DNA of 64,000 nt from Anderseniella sp. Alg231-50 (GTDB lineage Bacteria > Pseudomonadota > Alphaproteobacteria > Rhizobiales > Aestuariivirgaceae). Shown here in pieces: positions 18,477 to 27,391 of the stretch. Both the position numbers and the translations under genes were made by a program. The notes below the pieces were generated by a model, which ran no database searches, was not told the DNA's origin, and saw only the letters and a list, made by a program, of their open reading frames with translations. Every line of letters starts with the position of its first letter. Position 1 is the stretch's first letter. The stretch is from contig NZ_LT703003.1 in NCBI RefSeq assembly GCF_900149695.1, forward strand, positions 2,594,023 through 2,658,022, read 5' to 3'.

Positions 18477-18528
18477 GACTGTCTCTCCCGGCGAAAAGGT
18501 TGCATGCGCCGTGCTTATGCGGCCCGGA

Positions 18529-19263
18529 CTATTCCGCGTCCATGAACCCGCTGATGTCTTCCAGCTGGACCACGTGGCAATAGATCATGTTGATCGTTTC
18601 AAGCTCATTGATGTGGAGCTGGTCGGTCGCTGCCGCGCAGCAGTCGTCAACCACGACAACATTGAAACTCTCATCAGCAAGGCTGCGCACTGTGGAACTG
18701 ACGCACTGGTCTGTAAAAATACCAGCCGCAATGACGTGCCTGATGCCCATATTGTGCAATATCATCCGCAGGTTGGTGCCGGTCAGCGCACTGTCCGTGG
18801 TCTTGGTTATCACAATGTCATCTGCATCCGGCGTCAGCTCCGGAACGACCTGACTGTCCTGCCGGTCCTTGGGCATCAACAGGTAATTGAAGCCGGGCTT
18901 CTTCTGGCTCAGCGACCTGTCACGGCCATCCTGTTTCAGACATGCAATGCGCGCAAAAATGACTTCAACGCCCCTGTCGCGGCATTGCCTGATCAGATTC
19001 CGGGTATTGGGAATCACCGTTTCATTCATCCGTTTGCGAAACGGCTCCCAGCGCTTGGCCTCGCGCGGATCGTCCTGGACTTCCACATAGGTATTCTGGA
19101 TATCTATGACCAGAAGGGCGGTCTCCGCTGCCGGCAGAACCAGGTCCTCGGGTTCGTCGGCGTACTCGTAGTAAAACGATCTGTGGGCATTCTTCCAGTT
19201 GCTCAATTGTTCGATCCATTCCTTGCTGGTTGCATCAAGACATGCGTGACAGGTAGCCTTCAC
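18529..19263 (-). CDS. Isochorismatase-family cysteine hydrolase
   Basis: 244 aa from a GTG that overlaps the kinase gene by 29 nt. An upstream ATG would overlap it by 86 nt, and a later TTG is also possible, so the start is uncertain. The catalytic triad is visible: Asp in ALLVIDIQNTYVE, Lys in VITKTTDSALTGT and Cys in AAGIFTDQCVSSTVRSL. The family cleaves C-N bonds in ureido, amide or nicotinamide-like compounds (RutB, biuret hydrolase, nicotinamidase). It lies between the APH kinase and the diol dehydratase in the BMC operon, where it might release an amino-alcohol from an amide or carbamoyl precursor. That role is inference. Confidence 0.8.
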   Translation of the reverse strand: MKATCHACLDATSKEWIEQLSNWKNAHRSFYYEYADEPEDLVLPAAETALLVIDIQNTYVEVQDDPREAKRWEPFRKRMNETVIPNTRNLIRQCRDRGVEVIFARIACLKQDGRDRSLSQKKPGFNYLLMPKDRQDSQVVPELTPDADDIVITKTTDSALTGTNLRMILHNMGIRHVIAAGIFTDQCVSSTVRSLADESFNVVVVDDCCAAATDQLHINELETINMIYCHVVQLEDISGFMDAE

Positions 19264-20242
19264 CCAGTTCTGCTGAAACGGCGGCAAAATTCTTTGCCAG
19301 CGCCTGGGCTTCCGGCACATCTATGTGCGAACCGATCCAGGCCAGAAGTGCCATGCGCCGCAGCATGATGAAGCTGTCTATTTCTTTTTCCTCGTCATCG
19401 GAAAGCGGCCGCACCTTGCGATAACCGGCCACCCATGCCTCGCGCATGGCGGGAATTTGCGGGTCGTCTTCGATGAAACTGATGCCGGCTGCAAAGTCGT
19501 ACATGAACCAGCCAAAGCCGCAGTCATCAAAATCGATCAGCCGCGTGTTGCCATTGTCGATCAGCAGATTGGCCAGGCGCATGTCGGCGTGGATAAGGCC
19601 ATAACGCTGTTCGGATTGCCCGAACGCACTCACCCGTATTCTGACCGTGGCTTCCACGCGTTCAAGCACGGCACGTATCTGCGCTTCGACATTGGGGCCG
19701 TCCCGCCAGTTTCCCCATGTTGCCCGGGGTCCGTAAAAGGCGTCCAGGTCCCATACCAGTCGCTCGAAAGGTTCCGGTTTCTTCCAGGCTATGGTGTGCT
19801 CATGGGTCGTGGCTGCGATCTCACCCAGTTCCTCAAACGGGCCGGCAAGATCCTGGGTTTCGTCAGGCTGTTCGCCTTCAACAAACTCGAACATCACCAT
19901 CATGCGCGCGCCCAGCTTGCCCGGCAGTTCGGCACTTTGAACAATCTCGCCGTCACGACCCTGGATGATACCCGGCGTGGTCACGCAACCGGAACTGTTG
20001 AGCGCTTCGGTCCAGCACAGTTCGCATTCAATCGCACGGCGGGTGTGATAACCCTCACGATGAACCCGCAATATGGATTTGTAGCCGTTCTCCGTCTCCA
20101 CCAGATAGGTGGCATTTTCCGACACATTGATAAGCCGTGCCCTGGCATCAGCAGGCACGTCCCACAAGCCAAGCGACTGGTTGGCCAGTTCGTGCAGGCG
20201 AGAAAGCAGTTCGTCATGATCAAGTTCTGTCTGTGCCATCAT
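19235..20242 (-). CDS. APH-family small-molecule kinase, probable 1-amino-2-propanol (amino-alcohol) kinase
   Basis: 335 aa with a choline/aminoglycoside kinase fold. The N-lobe strand is ENATYLVETENGYKSILRVH. The catalytic loop GLIHADMRLANLLI (HxDxxxxN) and metal site LIDFDDCGFG are intact. In the aminoacetone/1-amino-2-propanol microcompartment pathway an APH-type kinase phosphorylates (S)-1-amino-2-propanol so that a class III aminotransferase-fold phospho-lyase can convert it to propionaldehyde. The SDR just upstream and the phospho-lyase and shell genes nearby support that role. Ethanolamine or hydroxylysine-type substrates are the main alternatives. Confidence 0.8.
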   Translation of the reverse strand: MMAQTELDHDELLSRLHELANQSLGLWDVPADARARLINVSENATYLVETENGYKSILRVHREGYHTRRAIECELCWTEALNSSGCVTTPGIIQGRDGEIVQSAELPGKLGARMMVMFEFVEGEQPDETQDLAGPFEELGEIAATTHEHTIAWKKPEPFERLVWDLDAFYGPRATWGNWRDGPNVEAQIRAVLERVEATVRIRVSAFGQSEQRYGLIHADMRLANLLIDNGNTRLIDFDDCGFGWFMYDFAAGISFIEDDPQIPAMREAWVAGYRKVRPLSDDEEKEIDSFIMLRRMALLAWIGSHIDVPEAQALAKNFAAVSAELGEGYLSRMS

Positions 20243-20279
20243 ATCCCCTCCTGCCTGGCATGTCGGTTGGTCCCGAATG

Positions 20280-21059
20280 TCAAATTTCCTCTAACGCCTC
20301 AAGGCTTTCGGGAATGATCTGACCGCCGTCCACAACAATCTGCTGACCGGTGATGTAAGCAGCCTCGTCCGACGCGAAGAAGAGAGCGGCATTGCCAATA
20401 TCCTCGACAGCGCCCAACCGCTTGAGCGGAATGGAAGCCGCCATGGTTTCGAGGTATTCCTGCCCCAGGTCCTGCAACCCCTCGGTATAGATGTTGCCGG
20501 GCATGACTGCATTGATGGTGGTGTTGTAGCGCGATAGCTCCATTGCGGCGGTTTTCAGGAAGCCAAGCTGGCCCGCCTTTGACGCACCGTAGTGTGACCA
20601 TCCCGGAAAACCCGTTACAGGCCCGGTGATCGATGATGTCAGGACCACGCGCCCCTTGCCGGACTTCTCAAAGTGCGGAATGCAGGCTTTGACACACAAG
20701 AATGCACTGCGCAAATTGGTGGCCATGACCTGATCCCACTCTTCAGGATCCATCTCCGCAATCTTGGTTTGCGGAAAGGCGCCTGCATTGGCGCACATGA
20801 TATCAACGCCGCCGAATGCATCTGCTGTCGCCTGCACCATGGCCTGAACCGACCCCCAGTCGGACACATCGCAACTGGTCCACTTGGTCGAGCATCCTTC
20901 GGCATTCATTGCATCGCAGGCGGCTTCAGCAGCTTCAGCGCCACGTGCGGCGATCATCACATTGGCCCCCTGCTTCGCGAACACACTGGCAATACCGCGG
21001 CCGATCCCCTTGGAACCGCCGGTGACGATCACGCTTTTACCTTTGATTGATGTGAGCAT
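20280..21059 (-). CDS. SDR-family oxidoreductase, candidate 1-amino-2-propanol dehydrogenase/aminoacetone reductase
   Basis: 259 aa classical short-chain dehydrogenase. The cofactor loop is VTGGSKGIGRGIA, the structural motif CANAG, the catalytic Ser is in LTSSITGPVTG, and the Tyr/Lys are in YGASKAG. The C-terminus GQQIVVDGGQIIPES is typical. In the RMM-type locus an SDR interconverts aminoacetone and 1-amino-2-propanol. Here it precedes the kinase by 37 nt, which supports that reading, but SDR substrate cannot be read from sequence. Confidence 0.83.
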   Translation of the reverse strand: MLTSIKGKSVIVTGGSKGIGRGIASVFAKQGANVMIAARGAEAAEAACDAMNAEGCSTKWTSCDVSDWGSVQAMVQATADAFGGVDIMCANAGAFPQTKIAEMDPEEWDQVMATNLRSAFLCVKACIPHFEKSGKGRVVLTSSITGPVTGFPGWSHYGASKAGQLGFLKTAAMELSRYNTTINAVMPGNIYTEGLQDLGQEYLETMAASIPLKRLGAVEDIGNAALFFASDEAAYITGQQIVVDGGQIIPESLEALEEI

Positions 21060-21121
21060 TGTGAAACCTCCAAAGTTTAGATGTCATTTTCCTGTCTGTG
21101 CGGTGTCCGGCCTGTGCCATG

Positions 21122-21928
21122 TCAATTCTCACCGGATGAACGCAGGGCCCGCCACAGGTGTGGCAGGGCCAGAGCCGTCAATAATATGGTTGCCGAACCG
21201 AACACCGACAGCATGCCGAGTGCCGGCACAAGCGGCGAGTATCCCGACACCATTTTGGCATAGAGCCACTCCGGCAACGTCAGGTCCGCACCGGTCGTAA
21301 ACAGCGATAACGGGAAATTCCCCCAACTCAGCAGGAACGAAAACAGGCCTGCCGAAATGACGCCCGGCAGCAGCAGCGGGAACGTCACTTCCTTCAGGAT
21401 AACCCAGGTGGACGCCCCCATGTCTCTGGCGGCTTCTTCAAGTGCGGGATCAAATGAATAGGCGCGAATGGCGATCACCAGTGTTGCAATTGGCGAGATC
21501 CAGACCAGGTGGGCCACCACCGCCGTCTTCCACGTCGGGATGATGCCTATGGCGTTGAACCACATGAGCAGCGCCAGGCCCAGAACCGTTTGCGGAAAGA
21601 AAATCGGGATCAGGATGAATTTCTGAAACAAGGTGCGGTAGCGCCATTGGTAACGGGCAAAAGCCAGCGCGCCGAAGAAGCCGACAACCATGGAGACGAC
21701 CGTCACGATGATTGCGATGTACAGCGAGGTGGTCAGAAGGTCAGCCACCGTCGAACTGTCCATAACCTTTTCATACCATTTCGACGAATATGTCCTGATC
21801 GGAAACCGCAGATAGCGCGCCCTGGCAACCGATGCAAACCCCACCGACAGCAAGGGCAGATACAGGATTGCAATGACAAAAATGCCATATGCATAAAGAA
21901 CGAGACGCGTTGAACGGCTTGGTTCCAT
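21122..21928 (-). CDS. ABC importer permease, PotC-like (polyamine/amine family)
   Basis: 268 aa with six predicted TM helices. The EAA loop reads EEAARDMGASTWVILKEVTF, which contacts the ATPase. Sequence style matches PotC/PotI permeases of the spermidine/putrescine family. Its ATG overlaps the stop of the PotB-like gene by one base. It is followed after 62 nt by the SDR gene, linking uptake to the BMC pathway enzymes. The substrate is probably a small amine or amino-alcohol (inferred). Confidence 0.88.
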   Translation of the reverse strand: MEPSRSTRLVLYAYGIFVIAILYLPLLSVGFASVARARYLRFPIRTYSSKWYEKVMDSSTVADLLTTSLYIAIIVTVVSMVVGFFGALAFARYQWRYRTLFQKFILIPIFFPQTVLGLALLMWFNAIGIIPTWKTAVVAHLVWISPIATLVIAIRAYSFDPALEEAARDMGASTWVILKEVTFPLLLPGVISAGLFSFLLSWGNFPLSLFTTGADLTLPEWLYAKMVSGYSPLVPALGMLSVFGSATILLTALALPHLWRALRSSGEN

Positions 21929-22785
21929 CAGCGCTTCCGTCCCATGATCGCATCCAGGTCAACCTTGTTGACGCCAAAGATCGCCAGCGACCCGATGATG
22001 GCGATAAGCACCATGGACAGCGCTGATCCCAGTGGCCAGTTCTGCCCATAGGTGAACGCGGTCTCAACCTCGTCCGCCATGACGACAACCGTTTGCCCGC
22101 CGAGCAATTTCGATTCCGCCAGTGCGCCGGCTGCGAGCACGAAGCTCAAAAGCGAGCCGACAACAATCCCCGGCGCTGCCAATGGCAGGTCAATCTCCCA
22201 GAGTATGCGCCACCGCGATGCGCCAAGATCGGCCGCCGCCTGGCGCGCATCGTCGGGCACCATGGATATGCCCTGGGCAAGCGGGAACAGCATGAACGGG
22301 AAGTAGACATAGATCAGTCCGAACACGATCACCGGTACATTGTAGAGGCTTCCCCCCAGCTCCAGGCCAAACCAGGCTTGTGCGTAGCCGGTGATCAGTC
22401 CGCCTTTCATCAATGTCAGTATCCAGCCGAACAAACGGATGTTCTCCGACACAAACAGACTTACGACAACAGCGATCGTGAGCACGAGGGTGAAACGTCC
22501 GAACACCTTGGCCATCGCATACGCCAGCGGCCAGCACAGGACGATGAGCAGCAAGGTGGAAATCAGCGCCATTCCAAGCGACCAGGCCAGTGACTTCCAG
22601 TATCCGTGGGTCAGCACGGTCGCGTAAGAAGAAAAATCGGGCACATTGAACAGGGAAAATACTTTTTGCGGCATGATCGAAAATGCCGCGACGACGATAA
22701 GCGGCGCAACAAAACTCAACACCAGCACGACAAGAATCGGCAACGCACACAAGAACCCGAGCTTTCGGTCCAGGCGCTCCATCAT
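21928..22785 (-). CDS. ABC importer permease, PotB-like (polyamine/amine family)
   Basis: 285 aa, six TM helices starting with LGFLCALPILVVLVLSFVAP. The EAA loop is RQAAADLGASRWRILWEIDL. It pairs with the PotC-like permease and overlaps the ATPase gene by 4 nt (ATGA), so all three are translationally coupled. Confidence 0.88.
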   Translation of the reverse strand: MMERLDRKLGFLCALPILVVLVLSFVAPLIVVAAFSIMPQKVFSLFNVPDFSSYATVLTHGYWKSLAWSLGMALISTLLLIVLCWPLAYAMAKVFGRFTLVLTIAVVVSLFVSENIRLFGWILTLMKGGLITGYAQAWFGLELGGSLYNVPVIVFGLIYVYFPFMLFPLAQGISMVPDDARQAAADLGASRWRILWEIDLPLAAPGIVVGSLLSFVLAAGALAESKLLGGQTVVVMADEVETAFTYGQNWPLGSALSMVLIAIIGSLAIFGVNKVDLDAIMGRKR

Positions 22786-23867
22786 TCCCCCCGGATCAGA
22801 TGTGTGTGGTCAATGTCCCAGCCCAGGATCACCTCATCGCCGATCTCGCCCGTATAGCGATCCTCGCGCAACTTCTCGACTGTGAGATTGGATCCGTCGG
22901 ACGCTTCAACCTCATACTGGATGCGCGACCCCAGGGCGTATTCGCCACGCAGTATCCCCTTCACAATGAAATCGTTTGTCTGGGAGCCATTGAGAAATTT
23001 GACGAATTCGGGCCGCACCATCAACGTGCCAAGCTCGCCCTTGTCCAGTCCGACACCGACATTTTCGACCTGTCCGTTCACGTGTATCTCGACACCCCGG
23101 CCGTGCAGGCCACCCTTGGTGGTGCCTTCAACGCTGAACAGGTTTACCTCGCCCATGAACTCCGCGACAAAACGACTGATCGGCCTGGCATAAATGCCAT
23201 CGGCATCTGCCACCTGTTCTATTCGACCGGCCCGCATAATCGCAATCCGGTCAGACATGACCATCGCCTCTTCAAGTGAGTGCGTAATGTAAACGAATGT
23301 CTTCCCCGTGCGGGTATGAAGATCCTTCAGTTCCTTCTCCAGTGTCTTGCGCAACCGGTAATCGAGCGCCGACAAAGGCTCGTCGAAAAACAGAATCTCC
23401 GGATCGAAGGCCAGTGCGCGAGCCAGTGCAACTCTCTGGCGCTCGCCACCTGAACACTGATGAATGCGTTTGTCATAATAGTCCTGCGGCAGTTGCAGCA
23501 GGTCCAGCAGTTCAAGCGCACGCTGGCGGCGCTTGTCCGCAGGCTCGCCGCGTATCTTGAGCGGAAATTCGATATTCTCGCCCACTGAGCGATGGGGAAA
23601 CAACGCCAGCGACTGAAACACCATGCAGGTCGGGCGTTCATTGGCCGGCATCATGTCGATACGGCTGTCGCGCAGCCATATCTCCCCCGAAGTCGGAGAA
23701 TCCATGCCCACAAGCAGGCGGATGAGAGTTGTCTTCCCGCTTCCTGACGGGCCGACAATGGTCAGGAACTCGCCTTCGGTGATCTCCATGTCAATGCTGT
23801 GGAGAGCGGTAAAGGTTCCGAACTGCTTGGTAACACCGGACAGGTGCAGGATGGGTTCTGATTGCAT
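22782..23867 (-). CDS. ABC importer ATPase, PotA-like
   Basis: 361 aa from the ATG opening MQSEPILHLSGVTKQFG. An upstream in-frame extension would run through a strong hairpin and is unlikely. Walker A is GPSGSGKTTLIRL, the signature is CSGGERQRVALARAL and Walker B is ILFFDEPLSALD. The C-terminal TOBE domain (about 270-361) is typical of PotA/FbpC-type importers. It energises the PotB/PotC-like permeases. The gap before it contains two hairpins that probably lower its expression relative to the binding protein. Confidence 0.88.
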   Translation of the reverse strand: MQSEPILHLSGVTKQFGTFTALHSIDMEITEGEFLTIVGPSGSGKTTLIRLLVGMDSPTSGEIWLRDSRIDMMPANERPTCMVFQSLALFPHRSVGENIEFPLKIRGEPADKRRQRALELLDLLQLPQDYYDKRIHQCSGGERQRVALARALAFDPEILFFDEPLSALDYRLRKTLEKELKDLHTRTGKTFVYITHSLEEAMVMSDRIAIMRAGRIEQVADADGIYARPISRFVAEFMGEVNLFSVEGTTKGGLHGRGVEIHVNGQVENVGVGLDKGELGTLMVRPEFVKFLNGSQTNDFIVKGILRGEYALGSRIQYEVEASDGSNLTVEKLREDRYTGEIGDEVILGWDIDHTHLIRGE

Positions 23868-23898
23868 AACGCCACTTTGCAATTTAAGGCACCGGGTC

Positions 23899-23931
23899 GG
23901 TGCGAATGTCACCTTGGATAACATTCGCACC
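23899..23931. promoter_or_regulatory. Intercistronic hairpin between binding-protein and ATPase genes (11-bp stem)
   Basis: GGTGCGAATGT and ACATTCGCACC form a perfect 11-bp stem around an 11-nt loop. It lies just after a second hairpin and before the PotA-like start. It has no U-run, so it is more likely an mRNA-stabilising or processing element that protects the binding-protein message than a terminator. Confidence 0.7.
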
Positions 23932-23942
23932 GGGCGGGAGTC

Positions 23943-23963
23943 GGAGCGCCCGGGGGGCGCTCC
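23943..23963. promoter_or_regulatory. Intercistronic hairpin just after the binding-protein gene (9-bp GC stem)
   Basis: GGAGCGCCC, a GGG loop and GGGCGCTCC form a perfect 9-bp stem 10 nt past the stop codon of the binding protein. Together with the neighbouring 11-bp hairpin it would block 3' exonuclease decay. This is a common way to make more binding protein than membrane components in ABC importers. Confidence 0.7.
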
Positions 23964-23973
23964 TGGACAGAGA

Positions 23974-25107
23974 CTAGCTCCGTTTTGCGGCGTTGTAGAT
24001 CTCGCTCAGCTTGTCGTAGGAGGCGACAACCTGGTAATCGAGCGAGCGGGCCATTTCAGCATCGACAGAGTCCCACTGGATGGCATCAAGTTCTTCCTTG
24101 TTGAACTTGCTCATGACGGCCTTGTCGCCCATCTGGCTCACTGGATTGTAAGTACCCTCGGCAAAAGCCACAGCCTTGGAGATATCCGGACCCTGGACAA
24201 ACTCAAGGAAGTCCTCTGCAAGACCGGACGGGTTGGGATTGTTGACGGCAGAGGTCAATTCAATCCAGACCACTCCGCCCTTTCCGTCAACCGGACCGGA
24301 ATTCGGCGTGATGCCCCGGACATTCTTGGCACCGTCGAAACGGGCCGGAGAAGCGGTATAGGTTCCGCCTGTGAAATAGGCGTCGATTTCGCCGTTGATC
24401 AGGGCAAGGTTCATCGCGACCAGGTCATCGGTAAGCAGCTTTGCGCCGCCAAAAATGGTCTCTGCGGTTTTCTTGAATGTGGCTTCACCGGCACCGTCAA
24501 TCGGTTTGAACGGGTTTATGTCTCCCGTCAGGCACATATGCATGATGTTCCAGTTGTCATACGTCAGGACGCCGTAACGCTGGTTCATCTTCGGATCCAG
24601 GAACAGTTTCCAACCCTCGTCTTCGGCCGTCTTGCGGCTGATCTTGTCCGTGTTCACAACGAAGGAGAACGGGCCATAGCGTTGCGGCATGCCGATCAGG
24701 TTGCCGTCTTCCGCAAATGCAAGAGGGTATGGTTTCTTGAATTCCGGCAGCATTTTTTCAAAGTACGGCATGAAGCGTTCTTTATTGAGCGCCTTGATCA
24801 GCTTTTCCGGATACAGCTGCTCGCGAGCCCACGGCTGGTTGACGTTTATCAGATCCCAGACATTGACCTCGCCGGCGCGCAGCTTGTTGATCATGTCGGG
24901 ATCGGACGTGCCGCTCTCCGCCTTGACCGATGCCCCCGCATTCGCCTTGCGGAACGGCTGCAGCACCTCGTCCGAGTTGTAGCCTTCCCAGCAAAGAATA
25001 TTCATTTCCTTGTCGCGGGCCGCATATGCCGGGTTCATTGTTGTCATTGACGCAAGGCCTGCTGCGCTGGCTGCCCCAATGGAAAATTGTCTGCGTGAAA
25101 GTCTCAT
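23974..25107 (-). CDS. ABC importer periplasmic binding protein, PotD/PotF-like, Tat-type signal
   Basis: 377 aa. A twin-arginine signal (RLSRRQFSIGAASAAGLAS) is followed by a class-D extracellular binding protein: MNILCWEGYNSDEVLQPF, then GTSDPDMINKLRAGEVNVWD, typical of polyamine-binding proteins. A good SD (GGGAGGA) precedes the ATG. It is the first gene of the importer/catabolic operon and is divergent from the AraC regulator with 203 nt between them. The likely ligand is a polyamine or small amino-alcohol. The exact one is unknown. Confidence 0.88.
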   Translation of the reverse strand: MRLSRRQFSIGAASAAGLASMTTMNPAYAARDKEMNILCWEGYNSDEVLQPFRKANAGASVKAESGTSDPDMINKLRAGEVNVWDLINVNQPWAREQLYPEKLIKALNKERFMPYFEKMLPEFKKPYPLAFAEDGNLIGMPQRYGPFSFVVNTDKISRKTAEDEGWKLFLDPKMNQRYGVLTYDNWNIMHMCLTGDINPFKPIDGAGEATFKKTAETIFGGAKLLTDDLVAMNLALINGEIDAYFTGGTYTASPARFDGAKNVRGITPNSGPVDGKGGVVWIELTSAVNNPNPSGLAEDFLEFVQGPDISKAVAFAEGTYNPVSQMGDKAVMSKFNKEELDAIQWDSVDAEMARSLDYQVVASYDKLSEIYNAAKRS

Positions 25108-25310
25108 TATTTTCGTCCTCCCTGGCTGAGATCAAAGTCTTGATCGTGTCCAGCAGGTTAGAACGGAGGTCGTCTGGCGCTTGACATCAGGCGACAAGAA
25201 TTTGACATCGCATCGGTCAAGCCATTTGATTCATGGCGTATTTCATGCAAGCATTCCTGCCAGACAGCGTCCACGGCCAGCGATTGAACGCATGACCGGA
25301 TGGGCACGTC

Positions 25311-26381
25311 ATGTTGAATTGGGCTCTTATCGGAATGGGTGATGCATCACACGCCGACATGATCAGCCCGCCGCCAACCGTTCTGGCATCTGCCGCAACG
25401 GGTGTCGTTGGTTTGATCGAGCAGATGAAGGGTGACCCGGATAGTATTCTGGGCAATGCCTGCCTGCGGCCCACTGATCTGGATGACCCCTATCGTGAAC
25501 TGCTGCTTGGTGATTTCTGCAATCTGTTTGAAGAAGCAGCGCACCAGACCGGCAATGACCGGTTCGGACTGACATTCGGCAAGGACTTCCAGCCGTGCCA
25601 GCTCGGCGCAATTGGCTATGCAGCGATCAGTTCCCCCACACTTGCCGCCGCGCTCAAGAACATGGAAACCTATTTTCCGGCGCATCAGGGTCACTCGTCA
25701 TTCGGATTGTTTCACGACAGCGAAGTGCTGTGGCTGAGTTACCAGATATCCGATCCGCGAATTGCCCATCGCCGCCAGGATGCGGAGCTGTCCATGGGCA
25801 TGTTTCTCAACATATTCCGGCATGCGCTTGGCCAGAACTGGTCACCGCTTGAGGTCCGGTTCGAGCACGAAGCGCATGGCGACAGCTACAAGCACGAAAA
25901 TGTTTTTGGCGCGCCGATCCGTTTCGGGCGTCGCACAAATGCATTCGCGTTCCGGCGCAGTGACCTGGACGCGCGCATGCCGAGCCAGGACCCCTACCTC
26001 TATTCCATCATTGAACCGTTCCTGAAATCGCGCTGTGAAATCCAGCGCAACCCGGAAGTTTTCGCAACCGCGATCAGGAACCAGATCAAGTTGAACCTGG
26101 GCGATACACCGCCAACACTCAATGAGATCGCCCGCATATTCGGCATGTCGGACCAGCACATGCAACGCAAGTTGCGCGAGAACAATGTGACGTTCCAGGA
26201 ACTCGTAACCGCAGCGCGCAAGGAACTTGCCCTGCACTATCTGAACGGCCCGAATGTACAGCTTACCGAGATTGCATTCCTGCTGGGGTATTCGGAACTG
26301 TCAGCTTTCTCGAGAGCTTTCAGATCCTGGACGGGCATGAGCCCGCAACGCTACCGCCGGACCAACCCGCACCTGCAGTGA
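25311..26381 (+). CDS. AraC-family transcriptional regulator (Arabinose_bd/OruR type)
   Basis: 356 aa. The N-terminal ~200 residues resemble the PF12625-type effector domain (FGLTFGKDFQPCQLGAIGYA, then a long ligand-binding region). The C-terminal double HTH has IARIFGMSDQHMQRKLRENN and LTEIAFLLGYSELSAFSRAF, ending WTGMSPQRYRR. It is divergent from the amine importer operon and convergent with the shell operon, so it probably activates the importer/dehydratase operon in response to the substrate. Target is inferred from position. Confidence 0.87.
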   Translation: MLNWALIGMGDASHADMISPPPTVLASAATGVVGLIEQMKGDPDSILGNACLRPTDLDDPYRELLLGDFCNLFEEAAHQTGNDRFGLTFGKDFQPCQLGAIGYAAISSPTLAAALKNMETYFPAHQGHSSFGLFHDSEVLWLSYQISDPRIAHRRQDAELSMGMFLNIFRHALGQNWSPLEVRFEHEAHGDSYKHENVFGAPIRFGRRTNAFAFRRSDLDARMPSQDPYLYSIIEPFLKSRCEIQRNPEVFATAIRNQIKLNLGDTPPTLNEIARIFGMSDQHMQRKLRENNVTFQELVTAARKELALHYLNGPNVQLTEIAFLLGYSELSAFSRAFRSWTGMSPQRYRRTNPHLQ

Positions 26382-26405
26382 GACATCTGGTCTGACCTGA
26401 TCCGA

Positions 26406-27035
26406 TCAGCTCTTGCGCCCCTTCACGGCACCGAGTGTCTTCACGATAGCAGCTTGCGCCTTTTCCATGTCTGAACGGCTGCCGGACATGAAAATCCGGC
26501 CTGACGCCCCCATCATCTGCACATCATTGATGGTGGCGCCGGGTGCGGCTCGTTCAGCTTCGTTAGCCGCGACACAGGCAAACAGCGCCGGCGCCATTTC
26601 AAGGATCAGCAAGGACACCCCCGGCACCAGAATTGAGGCATCACGGGTCCGGTTGAGAATGATCGCATGCTGGTCACTCAGGTCATCAATGATGTCCTGG
26701 TAGAGAATGGCGGGAGCGAGCTGGTCGCCGGCCTTGGCACTGATGCCGTCCAGGATGGCTTTGCCGGCGCTTTCAACCTCGTCCATGTCGTCTGAATGAA
26801 GTTCCAGCAACCCGAACTGCCGCTCTGTGAACAGCAACCCGGGCTCCAGGTCAGGCGCCACCTTGAGCGCCAGATCTGCAATCCGATGAATGGACAGGGC
26901 CGGCGCCACTTCGATTATCAGGCTGTGCTGACCCGCCAGCGGCGGATAACCACGTGCCCGTGTCGGCGTCGACAGCCAGGCCGCGAACTGCGGCTGCAGA
27001 TCGCGAATTGGCAGATAGACTCTCAGTTCAGTCAT
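26406..27035 (-). CDS. Tandem-domain BMC shell protein (BMC-T), first paralogue
   Basis: 209 aa from the ATG opening MTELRVYLPI. An upstream in-frame extension overlaps the BMC-H gene and is unlikely. Two BMC-fold repeats are recognisable: LLFTERQFGLLELHSDDMDE in the first half, and LLILEMAPALFACVAANEAE with a MMGASGRIFMSGSRSDMEKA ending in the second. It is clearly related to the BMC-T encoded 1 kb upstream (both start TELR/AELR and share ERQFG), so one arose by duplication. BMC-T trimers form shell facets and often gated pores. Last gene of the shell operon. Confidence 0.87.
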   Translation of the reverse strand: MTELRVYLPIRDLQPQFAAWLSTPTRARGYPPLAGQHSLIIEVAPALSIHRIADLALKVAPDLEPGLLFTERQFGLLELHSDDMDEVESAGKAILDGISAKAGDQLAPAILYQDIIDDLSDQHAIILNRTRDASILVPGVSLLILEMAPALFACVAANEAERAAPGATINDVQMMGASGRIFMSGSRSDMEKAQAAIVKTLGAVKGRKS

Positions 27036-27057
27036 CGGATAAACCCTTCGATCGCCG

Positions 27058-27342
27058 TTACTTGGAACCCGGAACCGAGAAGTGTTTGTCCAGCTCCACA
27101 TGTGGGCGCGGAATTACATGGGTTGCCACAACTTCACCGACGCCCGATGCAGCTTCCGCACCGGCTTCGGTGGCGGCCTTGACCGCGCCGACATCGCCGC
27201 GAACCACCACGGAAACCAGGCCACCGCCTACCTCCGTGCGTGCGACGATTTCAACATTGGCTGCCTTGACCATGGCATCTGCCCCGGCCAGTGCCGGCAC
27301 GTATCCACGGGTTTCAATCATTCCTATTGCCTGGTTACTCAT
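27058..27342 (-). CDS. Hexameric BMC shell protein (BMC-H)
   Basis: 94 aa, one canonical Pfam BMC domain. [20 protein letters not shown] and KAANVEI open it, the pore loop region is [20 protein letters not shown], and the C-terminus is [20 protein letters not shown]. It forms the hexamer tiles that make up most shell facets. It is the only BMC-H in the window, so the shell is simple. It follows the pentamer gene by 49 nt. Confidence 0.96.
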   Translation of the reverse strand: MSNQAIGMIETRGYVPALAGADAMVKAANVEIVARTEVGGGLVSVVVRGDVGAVKAATEAGAEAASGVGEVVATHVIPRPHVELDKHFSVPGSK

Positions 27343-27391
27343 GAGACATCTCCTTTACTGATGCATGAATGGATAGTTGTTTCGAAACGGT

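Noticed and set aside
23623..25050. 475-codon open frame on the plus strand
   Set aside because: It runs antisense to the binding protein and PotA-like genes and crosses the two intercistronic hairpins. No domain or signal.
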